A stretch of 64,000 nucleotides of DNA from Actinomucor elegans. Lineage: Eukaryota > Mucoromycota > Mucoromycetes > Mucorales > Mucoraceae. A program made the position numbers and the translations under genes. The stretch covers positions 1,612,001-1,676,000 of the forward strand of contig JAMSLZ010000008.1 in the NCBI GenBank assembly GCA_026027325.1, written 5' to 3'. Numbering within the stretch: the stretch's first letter is position 1; every line of letters starts with the position of its first letter. Of the stretch, positions 35,414 to 46,730 are shown piece after piece. The notes beneath the pieces are model-generated. The model ran no database searches. It saw nothing but the letters and a program-made list of their open reading frames with translations, and was not told the DNA's origin.

Positions 35414-36479
35414 AACTAGTCCTTTTTATTGACCTTGTACATATATACATCTTTTTGTTAATAATAGATACCTTTTTTCCTCACTCCAATTTGACCTAAA
35501 GATCTATTCAATAAAGGCCTTTTTTTTTTAAGATTCGCTATGTTATACTGATCCATAACTAACAGCTGGAGAGACACTTATTGTGTACCTGTTAATGTAT
35601 TTAAGGTAGAACTAGCTCCCCTTTTTGTAGAGCTTAATTCATGATATTTATGTGATGTCCATTCCTATTACTTGTCTGCAGGCATTTTTGTGTGCTAATC
35701 CTGCTGGTTGATTATGGTGCTTTTTGTCTATCAAGCACTGGCCCATGCTTTTAGAAGAAAGATAGGGGCAAAAAACAGGTTAAGGAGCCACTACCGACGA
35801 CTAGAATATCATAAAGTCGAAAAGAAAGCATAGAAGTACTATAAAAGTTGGTGGTACGCTTAAACTGGTTGTATGGCTCCTGTTTAAAATCTCTAACTGG
35901 GAACGTGTTGGCAAAAAAAAGGCACCATACTAAGATATACTTTGATCTATAAAAATGCAATTTTATCATAAACTATGCTCCCAAAATATCTTTAACATCA
36001 TCAAAAACTGAAATAAAAGTATTCAGCTATGAACTTTTATCGATTTTATTGACTGTTGAAGTTTTAACTGATGGTAAAACCATCTGAGACGCGCTCAGGG
36101 CATAAGAATTATACCACAGGCTACAGCCAAGATCAAAATCCCTCATCAATCCCTTAGCTTTTGGTCCAAATATTGTGTCCATGGAAAAGATGCTAACCAA
36201 TTGTTCATATCGATGTTTGTTCAAGCACCAGCGTTTAAAGAAGATTAAGTTCCTTCTGTTAATATCTCTGAACATAGGGGACTCTTCTATCACTCGACCT
36301 GTTAACCACGAAAACTCAGTTAATACGACCTTATCTCAAGAGTATGAAATAAAGCAGCGTATTTATTGATATTGCAGATATAAATGATCCTGAGACAGTA
36401 TAAGCAGTCTTTCATACCTTTAATAATAAGATGATGGTCTTGAGGATGATTATGGCGCCTGACCATTGTCCGTAAGTAT
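35414..36479. other. Intergenic, no clear feature
   Basis: About 1.1 kb. An 88-codon minus-strand frame (36027-36293) has protein-like composition but no recognisable signature or start context, and it may belong to the decayed element next to it. Confidence 0.4.
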
Positions 36480-37257
36480 TCAGGCTGCACTTTCATTGAG
36501 ATCGTGAGCCTAAGAAAGCATTGGCCGAATGGCCATTTTGGAGGAAGACATCATATTAGAAGATGGTACGCTTATCACCTGTCTCCCTTCTCTCGCTGAG
36601 GAGACGTAAATTATTCATGTAAAATTGAAGAGATTTCCGTTCACGCCTTCGCGCCTTATTGAAAGCGGATTTAGAAAGAGGGGTTTTTCTGATTACTGTC
36701 AGGTATTGAATCTTGGACAGGCATTGTTTGACTAATGCTATACTGACAGAGTATGTGCCATTTTAAGCTTGAATCCTATGAAGCTCGATGCCCTTTCTTA
36801 TGAACCGTTTTAACTCGTAATTTTCTGAATCGAAAATTCGGTAGAAGGTAAGTGTGATGTGTATCTTTAGCAAGGTAACGTGCCTGACTTCTGTCGAAAT
36901 TATCAAACCGCTGATTACTGCCGAGCAGGTTGTCCGCAATAGGGATCCTCTTTGAAATGTTACAACTGTAGTGAGAGTGGATATATAAGTAAATATTGTT
37001 CCCAGTTAAGACGAGAAAGGTACCCAGTGAAACCCACAGTCTCGAAAGCCAAAGGAACCGCAGATCAAACAGTCATATGTGAACCTAAGTCTATTAAAAG
37101 TCTCCAAGAACCACAGCCTAATGTAATGAATTATATCATACAGCAACAACATGGCTCGGAAATAGATGAGCTGACTAAAAGTGAGCATTACGCAAAAAAT
37201 ACAACCAAAGTCGCTTCATCATCCAGCATCAGCATTTTCAAACACCTAGAAAACTGA
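36480..37257 (+). pseudogene. Decayed LINE-like ORF1 (gag) relic with zinc knuckles
   Basis: Several frames, broken by stops and shifts, read in order as ORF1-like sequence: EEDIILEDGTLITCLPSL, then KLKRFPFTPSRLIESGFRK, then PDFCRNYQTADYCRAGCP and LKCYNCSESGYISKYCSQ. The last two have the spacing of CCHC zinc knuckles (C-x2-C-x4-H-x4-C), but the His is Tyr in both (codons TAC and TAT) and one Cys is Tyr (TAT). No reverse transcriptase is seen nearby. This arrangement of an RNA-binding-like block followed by two knuckles is typical of non-LTR gag genes in mucoralean genomes. It is a dead remnant. Confidence 0.6.
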
Positions 37258-37489
37258 GTTGATACTGAGAATCATAAAATAACCTTTAACCATAGTATTA
37301 GCTGACCCATTGGTGAAATGGGCAATATACCACGTAAATTTAAATGAGCTTTATCTAGCTATTCTGGCCCCAGTTCCTGATACTGGATCACAATAATCTC
37401 ATATCAGGTTGCGATATTCTATTATTGCAAAAGATTAATACTGACAATTCAAGAGCTACCGTGTAGTTCAACATGCAATTTCAAATCGA

Positions 37490-38330
37490 GTCCTCATTTT
37501 GGAAAAGCCATTGTAGTATTATTCCCTTAAGCCTTAAATTCAAACTAGTATTACTGACATCCGATCTAAGGGTATAGCCTTTGGAGTTTTCAATATTTTT
37601 ATATTTCTCGACCAAATTTAATTTTACATCGCATGCACAAGTAAAAACCATTATTTGGAAGAAGCACAAAGACTATTCTGTTATATAATATATACAAATT
37701 ATAAATATTACATTATACATTAGTTCAGCAATCAGTTTCTTACAATTCATGTCAAATAAACCTAATGATATGCAAGTCCCTTGATTGATCCTGGTTAAAT
37801 GTTTCATTTTCTCAGTAGGATATACTCAAAATTAGTTATCGCATCAATTAAAATTTTTGCTGTGCAGAATCGTAATTAATAATAAGTTTGAATTGTTTAT
37901 ACATAGCTGTAGATTATATCTATGCAGTCCACGTAATTTCAATCTAACAACTATAGATTTCTCGACCAATTCCGTTCAAATGTTACATCTGATCAATAGA
38001 ATATAGTTTATACTTAAGACAAACTGCCATATTATGCAAAACTTTTATTTAACTACAACTCAATGTATGTACTATTTTTTTTTTTCAATAGCCAACTGTA
38101 AATTATATGTACTTTACACCACATTAACACTCAATTCCAGAGCATTCAACCGTCTTTAGTCCAATTTTGCATCTGATCAGTTTACCAAGCTCAGAATGAA
38201 CCGCTGCATATATTAGGGCTTCAAGAATACTCATAGGAAATATGACGAAAGGTATAAATGAAGATCTGGTTTTTTCATTCATATCACCAAAATACACTAG
38301 TACAACCAACTCAGCCAATTGCAGTGACAA
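37490..38330 (-). repeat. Cluster of degenerate coding repeat copies
   Basis: Three minus-strand pieces share a pattern. 38330-38124 contains ILEALIYAAVHSELGKLIRC then KIGLKTVE. About 38005-37930 reads LIRCNI, a stop, then TELVEK. About 37640-37560 reads CDVKLNLVEKYKNIENSKG. Related pieces occur at 9535-9600, 45420-45965 and 47760-47830. All are stop-ridden apart from short stretches, so they are treated as relics of a repeated gene or element. Confidence 0.5.
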
Positions 38331-39602
38331 GATGCTACAGTAGTAGATCCAGCCCCTGAAGCATCCAAGCGCGAAATTAATAAACAGTCGTACGGTGCGG
38401 TACTCAAAGAGACTGCTAAATCGTAATAAATTTTTTTTTTCTGCCTATTTCTTCTCCGCATGATTTTAAAAGCCAAGACAAGAAAAAGTTTTATACTTCT
38501 TTTTCTTTCATAGTCAAGTATACTTTATGGTAAGTTCACAAGAAAAGGATTCTTTTTTTTATTTATATTTTTGGGTCAGCACTGATGAGTTTGATCATGC
38601 ACCACGCATAATCGTTATTGATGACAAATCTTTCACCATTAAAACCTGAGCGCTCCAAAAATTTACTTGAAAAAAAGAACTTTTATATTTTGATTATTTT
38701 CATATACTAAATGTTTTCTTTCTCATCTAGATACGAGATCTTTCTTTCTCTTTTGTAAAGCCTACTGGGCACTATGAAATTTTTTCTTTAAATAAAAGTA
38801 TATATTTTTTCCTTTTCAAATGCCTTTGATTGTTTTAACGCGACTTTTTATGTAATGAATATGTTTGAATAAGTGCAAAATACACTAACAAAGATTCTGC
38901 CGAATTCAATTGCGTGTCGAAAGATTTAATTTTTTTTTTAAATTTGGTTTTATGATGAGTAAGTCGAGCTTTTTGTACGAAAAGAAATTATAGAAAAATA
39001 GTCAAACATGCTCTTTTTGTATGGAAAATGGGTTGGTATTAGAAACTACACTTCTACAATGAAAACGATGTTTATAATAGCTATTTGAGATTTATCATTG
39101 CATTGGGGCAGTGGGGAAATATTCAGATTGCTTTTTGAAAGTTGGTTTATTGAGCAAAAGCCTCCTCTTAATACTTCATTGCAGCCTTTGAATAATAAAG
39201 TGAGAATGACTGATACATTGCATGTTAACAAAACTTAAGAAAAATCAATTTTACAATTGTTTGATATAATTATTTGTAAGGAGGAACGTGAACTTTGATT
39301 TACTGAATTTTTTTTGTTTCACATTACCAAACTAGGTTTTCTATAAGCAAGAAAACGCTGAAAAAACATCTAGAAATGCTTGAAAATATAAAAAGTAATT
39401 CAGTAATAGAAACTAATCTTGAAAATGAACATGTAAAGCCAAAAAAAAAAAAAAAAAAATCAAGCTAAGGGTAATACCCCCCAAGGAAAATCAACAAGAT
39501 CCCATTGAAACTACGCAACTAGTGTCTGTCGAGTCGCACACATTGTAGTGTAAAAAGTAAACCTTGTGAATATTAGTAGGCTTTTTTTCTTCTTTATAAC
39601 AT
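38331..39602. other. Intergenic, no gene seen
   Basis: 1.3 kb AT-rich spacer with long T and A runs (for example 39439-39458). No coding frame with protein character is seen. The final 100 bases are presumably the promoter of the UBX gene. Confidence 0.5.
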
Positions 39603-41371
39603 ATGACTTCAACAACTGAACAAGATATCTGGTTCGCTGGCCCTGTAAAAGATGCCATTTCTTTGGTAGCAGAAAAGAATGCAGTATTTCTTGTGTATAT
39701 CTACGGTAAGCTGAACGAATGACCTTTGTTTTATTTATGCATAAACCTCATTTATTCGTGATGAACGCGTTATAGATGCCTCTGAAAAGACAAACACTTT
39801 AAATGCGACTTTAAAAGATGAAAATGTATACTGCAGTACAACTCAATGTCTCTTACATTACTCAGTTTTTTGTTATTATAAATAGGTCATTAAAGCTATA
39901 AAGGAAAACACGGTCGCGCTTGCTATGGAGAAGAGTTCAGAGAATGCTACACTCTTCGGCCAGTATTGTAAATATACAAAAAGAATCACAATAAACACTC
40001 ATGACTCATGTTTTATATCTAGACCCTATACAGGCCGTGCCTATTCTTTACTTTATTAAACAGGGTACAATACGAGATTTCGGTATTGAAACGTTATCTA
40101 GTCAAGACATCATTGATAAGATCGATACGGTTAGTCAAATTATTTCAATTCCATCAGTAGCGCCGGTACCTGTGCCAGCTTCTATGCCGAATGATACACC
40201 TACTATTTCCACAGCAAATACAGTTCCTCCTGCCGAACCAGAGGTAGCTTCAACATCCTCTCAAATCAATGCCGAAACAGATCAAGCCAAAGCTAAAAAA
40301 CAAGAACTACAAAAGCAATTGGAACAGGTGCGTAAAGAACGTCAAGAACGCGAGCAACAGGAGGCAAAAGAACGAGAAATTAAGCGTCGAGAGGAAGCTA
40401 AGTTGATGCAAGAAGCCAAGCAAACACGTGCAGACAAAGAAAACAAAATTTACTTTGACAAACTCAAAAAGGAACGTCTAGAAGATGAAGCTCACCGCAA
40501 GAGAGTGCGCGAACAAATCGCAAGAGATCGTGCTGAAAAGATAGCGCAAAGAAACGCTGAAAAACAGCGTAATGCTTCACCAACTACCGAAAGCAATTCA
40601 AGCGCCAGTAGTAGTAGTAGTAATCTGAATCATTCTGTTAGTAACTTGAATATTCGTCAATTGGATGGCTCAAACATTCGTCACCAGTTTGAAGGTAAAC
40701 CGAGCGTATTATAGTAACGATAGAAACTCATTTTGATTATACTAGCTACATCCACTTTATTAACTGTAAGGGACTGGATTCAAAAGAATCGTACAGATGA
40801 CACAAGAAAGCCTTATAAGCTAGCTTCTCAGTTTCCAACTCGTCTGTTTACAGAGGCAGACGACAACTTAACTCTCAAAGAGTTGAATCTTTGTCCAAGT
40901 GCAACCATCATTATGAAGCCTTTAAAATCAGCTTCGTCTTCCTCATTGAATAGCGGTAGCCATGCCGGTATTATTAGTTACTCATTTGGCGTTGTGTATG
41001 GGTTCTTGATCACTTTATTTCATATGTTAAGCGGCTTTTTGGCTACTTTGTTTCCAACTGGTGGGCCTGCACCCCATCAATTAACTCCCATTCCACAACA
41101 TAATCCTATGAGAGGAGGCCAAAGATTAGGTGGCGAATCATCAAGTTCTGCATCATCCACAGCCAGAAAAAGCGACGATGCAGTATCATCTGCAGGTGCT
41201 CAAAAGTAAGCTGGGTAGAATAGTAGTATGTCAATTGATCTTACAAATGTTTTCTTTTTCGCTAGACGAAATCCGTATGCTACAAGAGTAAACACGCTTC
41301 AAGAAGAAGAAGATGTAGATGATGATGAAAAGAGATCCACTTATAATGGAAATTCGGTGAACCATGAATAA
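39603..41371 (+). CDS. UBX-domain ERAD factor, UBXN4 (erasin)-like
   Basis: Exons 39603-39705, 39776-39825, 39886-39967, 40023-40694, 40746-41205 and 41266-41371 encode 490 residues. An N-terminal thioredoxin-like UAS domain (about 1-120; IWFAGPVKDAI...VPILYFIKQG) is followed by a low-complexity linker and a charged coiled coil rich in KERQER (about 170-270). The UBX domain (about 300-390) has NIRQLDGSNIRHQFEAT and LYKLASQFPTRLF-type strands; SQFPTRLF matches the UBX FPR p97/Cdc48-binding loop. A hydrophobic segment FGVVYGFLITLFHML lies near 410. This order matches UBXN4, which recruits Cdc48/p97 to the ER for protein degradation. The acidic tail is normal. Confidence 0.9.
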
Positions 41372-41444
41372 TAAAAATATAATCATTTTATGTTGAATTT
41401 TATTGAGATTATGCATTATATATTAGAAGAGTGTACTATATTTA

Positions 41445-42620
41445 TTATTCAGCAGCAATAGCTGCGGTAGAAGTAGAAGTAGAAGTCGTGGTAGTGGTAG
41501 TAGATGTAATAGTAGTCTTTGAAATAGTTACATCTTCCGTTGCAGAAAGATCGCAAAGCTGACCTTCTCGGTAATAAGCATAGTACGAAACAGCAGCTGC
41601 AGGGCCAACAATAGGCGATGAAGCCAAAACTACCAAAGCAACCAAAGGTCCACTTTCAAACAAAGCCCAAAGCACAAATCCAGCTGCCAAACCCAAAAAT
41701 TCTATCAATACCATACGCGTACTAGAGAGCAAGCTTATATCAGTAAAGGATAAGCCTGCAGGCAGATTAAACGGTGCATTCAACAGCATCAATAAGGAAT
41801 CCCATATGCGAATACCTTCCCATGAAACGGTCAAGATAGATCCATAGTATAATAGCATATTGACAACACCCAAGAGCAAATACGAACGTTCCAATGCATC
41901 CTTACCTTCAGCATGGAGCAAACGTATCTTTAATTCCGCATCAAGCACAGCGTCCACAGGTGACCCCAATGTACGAAATAAGCTCTCAAATACAGGAATC
42001 AAAGGTGTAATAAACATGGGTAATACCATCCAAATTGAAAGAAGGTCTTGTTCCAATTTAGAATTACTAGCAACAAGAGGAGAGGCTATAATGGCACTGG
42101 GGACACCGAAACCTAGGATAACAGCCAAGAGAATACCATATGCTTGAGGCATCGAGATGTTCCAAGTATTTGTAGTGTTATTCGACTTGTTTGAATAGTA
42201 GACACTCATAGGAACCCATATCAAAGAAAATACGGCAAAGGTGCCAGCAAAGTTGGACAATAGAGCCAGCAATGGAAAAGATGTCAGCAAAGTCTTATTT
42301 TTGAAGCCTTGGCGCGAAGCTTCAAAAGCCATGAGAGCATATGTCGTACCAAACGCACCCCACATTAAACGCATTAAAGGTGCACCAATAACGTCATGCA
42401 GAGGCTGTTGAGTAAAGTACATACAAGTGCAAAGCGCTCGGTCAAGAATAGAAGATATGCCAGTATAAACAACACGCCAAGGACCATTGTCCGCATGGTT
42501 AGTGGGATTCAAACACATGCTAATGACTTCACTTGCCCAAGGTTCACCATGGCGGTGAATGTTGAAACCGAAATAAGCTACTAGCGCTGCTCCAGTTAAT
42601 AGCGATAATGATGTCTTCAT
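41445..42620 (-). CDS. Multi-pass membrane protein, paralogue A of a divergent pair
   Basis: Single exon, 391 residues from the ATG at 42620. An in-frame ATG at 42704 would add 28 residues, but the alignment with its neighbour supports the inner start. About eight hydrophobic segments are present. Conserved blocks shared with paralogue B include an LDR in a helix (ILDRALCTCMYF), a TTYALMAFEASRQ helix end, and IWVPMSVYY. The C-terminus is a Thr/Ser run followed by alanines. The function is not known to me; it resembles uncharacterised fungal integral membrane families. It is transcribed away from paralogue B from a shared 250-bp promoter. Confidence 0.75.
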   Translation of the reverse strand: MKTSLSLLTGAALVAYFGFNIHRHGEPWASEVISMCLNPTNHADNGPWRVVYTGISSILDRALCTCMYFTQQPLHDVIGAPLMRLMWGAFGTTYALMAFEASRQGFKNKTLLTSFPLLALLSNFAGTFAVFSLIWVPMSVYYSNKSNNTTNTWNISMPQAYGILLAVILGFGVPSAIIASPLVASNSKLEQDLLSIWMVLPMFITPLIPVFESLFRTLGSPVDAVLDAELKIRLLHAEGKDALERSYLLLGVVNMLLYYGSILTVSWEGIRIWDSLLMLLNAPFNLPAGLSFTDISLLSSTRMVLIEFLGLAAGFVLWALFESGPLVALVVLASSPIVGPAAAVSYYAYYREGQLCDLSATEDVTISKTTITSTTTTTTSTSTSTAAIAAE

Positions 42621-42872
42621 TGTTTTTCTTTTCAATGTAACTAACAAAAAAGCGAAAAAAGTTTTCTTTAGATTGGTTTCAATTGTATTTTTTAGGAATG
42701 TCATCTATCTAAATATAATGCATTATATTACTACTCCGACCGATTGACACTAGCCTAATTTAAAAGGCTGAAAGAAACAATGAAAGGTAAATAAAAGGCA
42801 TTATGAAAGGTAAAAAAAAAAAGCCTATTTATATGTTTGTATAATAAAGTTCTCTTTGTTTATTCTCTAATC
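42621..42872. promoter_or_regulatory. Bidirectional promoter of the membrane-protein pair
   Basis: 252 bp separate the two start codons (168 bp if the outer ATG of paralogue A is used). It contains three AAAGGTAAA-like repeats near 42781-42822 (ATGAAAGGTAAATAAAAGGC, ATGAAAGGTAAAAAA). The short shared spacer suggests co-regulation, which is inferred. Confidence 0.5.
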
Positions 42873-43943
42873 ATGTCTCGATCAAAGGCTTCCTTGCTAC
42901 CCTATTTGGTGACAGCTCCAGCAGCTTACTATTTACTACAGCATTTGCACCATGTTTTGCTCCCTTTTAACCTAGCACAAAAAACCACCTGTTCAAATCC
43001 TACAGAACTACTTGCGACTTATTCTGCTTCAGGTTTCCACAATAAGCTCGATCGTATTGTGTGTGTGCTTGTTCGTTTCTGTTCACAAGCAATCAATAAT
43101 CCTCTCTGTTTCCCGTTGACAGCCATGCTCCTTGGTTTAGCTACCACAGCTTATGCTGTCATGTCCATTGAACGCGCTCGCTTCCAAAGCCGCAAGTGCA
43201 TCACACCCTTTATGGTTGCTATGGGTAATGTTATTGGCACAGGTATCATTGCACCTTTTGCTTGGATCCCTTGGTATGGTTGGAGCTTATGCAAATTTCA
43301 ACAGCAATCTCAGCAAATCTCCAAGAAACTGGATTCGAGTAACCGTGTTATTCACGAACAAACTTATCACAAACGCGCCTTACCTCATGTCACAGCCAAC
43401 GAGACGATGGGTACTGCAATAGCTACATTGTTGGGACAATTCTTGCCTGTGTCCGTATTGGTATCGCTCAGTCCTTCGTTGGCGCAACGTAATTTGCTTG
43501 CTTTATTCCAGTATTTCCCGCTGGCATATGGACTGTTTGAATTTGTAATACCATCTCTTGTGCGTCATTTGGACTGCAAGACCAAGCGAGGAGGAATGGA
43601 CAGCGTTCGATATTTATATGTAGGAATTGCCAGTATTAACGCATATATCTGGTTTTGGGTTTGGATTCTTTGGCTTCAGACCACCGATTCACCTATAGCT
43701 ATGGTGAAACAATGGATTAGCTTGTTCTTTTCATTTGGCGCGCTACAGAAAGATGCGGTTACTTATATGATTATGTGGGATAATCTGGCTTTGTTCAGTA
43801 CTTTTATTTATTGGGCTTGGTTAGAAGATAGCTTACAAGGCTTTAGAGAAGTTTTGAAATATTCCATCCTGGCTGGTCCAGGCGCAGGTTTAGCCATCTA
43901 TGCTCTGAAACGAGAAAACCGTATTTTTGAAAATAAAGCCTAA
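42873..43943 (+). CDS. Multi-pass membrane protein, paralogue B of a divergent pair
   Basis: Single exon, 356 residues, start at the first ATG (42873). Matching blocks with paralogue A are KLDRIVCVLVRF, TTAYAVMSIERAR, PFAWIPWYGW and a C-terminal tryptophan-rich helix. About eight hydrophobic segments alternate with short loops. No signal peptide cleavage site or catalytic motif is evident. The function is unknown. The pair probably arose by an inverted local duplication and has diverged well beyond half of its residues. Confidence 0.75.
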   Translation: MSRSKASLLPYLVTAPAAYYLLQHLHHVLLPFNLAQKTTCSNPTELLATYSASGFHNKLDRIVCVLVRFCSQAINNPLCFPLTAMLLGLATTAYAVMSIERARFQSRKCITPFMVAMGNVIGTGIIAPFAWIPWYGWSLCKFQQQSQQISKKLDSSNRVIHEQTYHKRALPHVTANETMGTAIATLLGQFLPVSVLVSLSPSLAQRNLLALFQYFPLAYGLFEFVIPSLVRHLDCKTKRGGMDSVRYLYVGIASINAYIWFWVWILWLQTTDSPIAMVKQWISLFFSFGALQKDAVTYMIMWDNLALFSTFIYWAWLEDSLQGFREVLKYSILAGPGAGLAIYALKRENRIFENKA

Positions 43944-44075
43944 TTATGTACCATGGTACTACTTCATCAGCGGGGAATATGGAGATAAGTTTACGTAAGC
44001 ACGGGTTAGTTTATGACGCATGAAAAAAGATCTTGGTTTTACACTTTCTTTCTTTTTTCTTCACTCAATTTACCC

Positions 44076-45304
44076 ATGTCTGTATCAAAACTAACTATTG
44101 CTCCAAAAGTTGATCAATATACGTTGATCAACAAAAATAAAACCTTGGCTGTCATGATATTGACTTATGGTGCAACCATTTCTCATATCCTTACACCAGA
44201 CAAAACGGGTATTATTCGAGACGTCGTGCTTGGTTTTGATGATTTCGAATCCTACAAGAATCCTGCTAATCCATATTTTGGTGCTGCTGTTGGCAGATAC
44301 GCTAATCGGTAAGAATAAATCTTATGCAATACAAAAGTCAAACAAGTCTGTTCATCGTGATATACGCGTTTTTATAGTATTGGTCAAGGTAAATTCACCG
44401 TGGATGGCAAAGACTACCAACTCGCTATCAATAATGGTCCCAATGCACTTCATGGTGGACTTGAAGGCTTTGATAAACGCATTTGGACAGCCACTGTTCT
44501 TTCTGAAGAATCTCCTTCCATTCGCCTTGAACTTGTCTCTGAGGATGGTGATCAAGGTTATCCTGGCAAGTTGACTACACAAATCACGTACACTGTCACT
44601 GATAAGGACGAGTTGAGCATCGAATACCATGCTACTACGGATAAGGATACCGTAGTCAATTTGACCAATCATTCTTACTTTAATTTGGCTGGCGTGGTTT
44701 TGAATCCCAAGATCTTGGATCATCGAGTTACTATGACGGACGAAGTCAAGGCTGTATTGGAATGCGATGGCAATAGTTTACCTACTGGCAAGGTGCTGAG
44801 CTGGTCTGAAGTGCCTTGGATGAGCTTCTCGGTAAGTCAAAGCATACATTTTTTTTTTATCTCTCCACATAAATTAAATTGTATATCAAAAACTAGGGCG
44901 AAAATGCCGGTGCTGCTATTGGCGCACGTCTTGATAATCTTCAATCTACTCATGGTTATGATCATCCTTATTTGATTCACACTGATTATCAAACTGATAC
45001 AGCTGCACTCCCTTTGCGCCATGCCGTCAATGTCTATTCTCCTGAATCTGGCATCGAGCTTGACTTCTCTACGACAGAACCTGCTTTCCAATTCTACACA
45101 GGTGGGTGGATTGACGCAGAAAAGTTGGAGGCCAAGAAAGACCAGGGAAAGCAAAAACTAGGACCTAGTTCTGGCTTTTGTCTTGAAGCTTCACGCAATC
45201 CTGATGCGCCAAATAAACCTGATTGGCGTAGTTCAGTTTTGCTTCAAAAAGATGGTGTTTATACCGGAAAAACAGTGTATGCTTTTCACGCTCGCTTAGA
45301 TTAA
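44076..45304 (+). CDS. Aldose 1-epimerase (galactose mutarotase)
   Basis: Exons 44076-44308, 44378-44831 and 44897-45304 encode 364 residues. The start was set at the ATG giving the usual cytosolic N-terminus; an in-frame ATG at 44013 would add 21 hydrophobic residues. Signatures are LTYGATISHI, FGAAVGRYANRIGQGKF, the catalytic-base region VNLTNHSYFNLAG (His), GYDHPYLI, and SSGFCLEASRNPDAPN with the catalytic Glu. It interconverts alpha and beta anomers of hexoses and so feeds the Leloir pathway. No other galactose genes are nearby. Confidence 0.93.
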
Positions 45305-45419
45305 AATAAAATCGTTTTCAATAAAATATCAACTGTTATACAATTGTTATAATATGCTTACTAATTACGCATCTTTTATATAATCTGTGTCTGATGATCT
45401 ATAGAGCTCTCCAGATATT

Positions 45420-45965
45420 TCCGGTTTAATATCGAGTTTAATATTGAGTTTGATTGCTGGAGCTTGTCCAGAATGAATTGCTGCATCTATCTATTAGAAC
45501 TATTATTCAATTAAAGTAAAATAAGTATACAATATAGCCACGACAAAGTAGACCTATAGACATGAATAAATTAATATACAACATACTTTATATACAACAA
45601 ACTCCAAAAAAAATATGTTTAGATACTCTTCAGCATATAAAATGTATACTATCAATTGGTTATACCTCGAAAAAGCCATGTTCATATTCCACAAGAGCTT
45701 CAAAAATGAAAGATTTTCGAACCCCGTTTACTGTATCGCATCTAGCGACTAGTACAAGTTCAAAATGAGTTAATGCATCTACTAGAAACATTGTATGACG
45801 GGGGTCCTGAAAGTATGTTATTTTTAGTAATGATTGGTTGTAAAAAGCGCATTATATATGATTTAATTATAACGATCATACACCAATTGATCGATCCTGC
45901 TGGTCAAGTCATCGCATATGTTTCGTAGTTCATGTTTTGAATAAGCAGATGCATCCATTAGAACT
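45420..45965 (-). repeat. Three copies of the degenerate coding repeat
   Basis: On the minus strand, 45965-45870 reads VLMDASAYSKHELRNICDDL. 45790-45660 reads LVDALTHFELVLVARCDTVN and runs on open to a stop (KSFIFEALVEYEHGFFEV). 45480-45380 reads DAAIHSGQAPAIKLNIKLDI and continues open for 20 codons. They are spaced about 200-250 bp apart in the same orientation, and each is a divergent version of the core seen at 9.6 and 38.2 kb. Confidence 0.5.
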
Positions 45966-46355
45966 TAAGACGCTTTCATTCTGGACATTTTTGTGTTGGA
46001 CAGTATGCCTATGAAACTCTATAGAGAAAGTTGGTATAAACTATGTTTGGCGTGGCCAAAAACATCGGATTTGTCCGCATCATGAATTATATACAAAATC
46101 ACCTCAGAGATAGGCGACTAGGTGGTGGTTCATTGTGTACTTTATTATACGGATAATTAACATAACGTTTATTGATAATGCAATTATAATAGAAAATGAG
46201 GTGCAAGTTCAAAGAATAACAGAGAAAATTTTATTTCTTAATTATTTTATACAGTAATGAGGGATAGTGTCAATGCAGTTTCTGTTTCAAGTAATTTGAA
46301 CCGATACCCACTCCATATGTGATTTAGTTCAAAATATACAATATTCAATAGCTAC

Positions 46356-46730
46356 CTAGTTCAGTCTGGTCTTGGCAAAATTTATAACTGCTATGGAGGA
46401 GTCTTGACCAGACATATCCTTATTATACGTACCAACAACTATTACGTGAGCGCTTCTATAGATAGTAACGCCATGGCCAGAGTCACTACAGCAGACGAGG
46501 CAATATGGGTCTCCTCTTGTTATAGAATACTTGATATTGTTGATTTTAATACTACGGCCTTGAGCAAGCTCAAGATCATCATAAACCAAATTGATTTCTT
46601 GAAATTCTGCATCATTTACGGTGAAACCAGTAGAAGCGGCATATTCTTCACCAGTGATCAAATCGTAAATACCAGCCTGATCGATATTAGGGTCACTTGT
46701 AAGAGTTTTTAAGTTCATTTGCCAATCCAT
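46356..46730 (-). CDS. PFY1: Profilin
   Basis: Single exon, 124 residues, ATG at 46730. The profilin outline is present: N-terminal MDWQMNL helix, YDLITGEEYAASTGF (normally DGxxWAxS), GRSIKINNIKYSITRGD (GIxxxGxKY equivalent), a GVTIYRSAHVIVVGTY strand matching the GVxIxKTxxxIVGxY consensus, and a short C-terminal helix. Profilin binds G-actin and poly-proline of formins and promotes barbed-end elongation. The sequence is divergent: the first Trp is kept, but the C-terminal helix lacks the usual LGDYL. No intron is needed, whereas the other actin-regulator genes here are split. Function is probably conserved, with slight doubt because of the divergence. Confidence 0.85.
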   Translation of the reverse strand: MDWQMNLKTLTSDPNIDQAGIYDLITGEEYAASTGFTVNDAEFQEINLVYDDLELAQGRSIKINNIKYSITRGDPYCLVCCSDSGHGVTIYRSAHVIVVGTYNKDMSGQDSSIAVINFAKTRLN

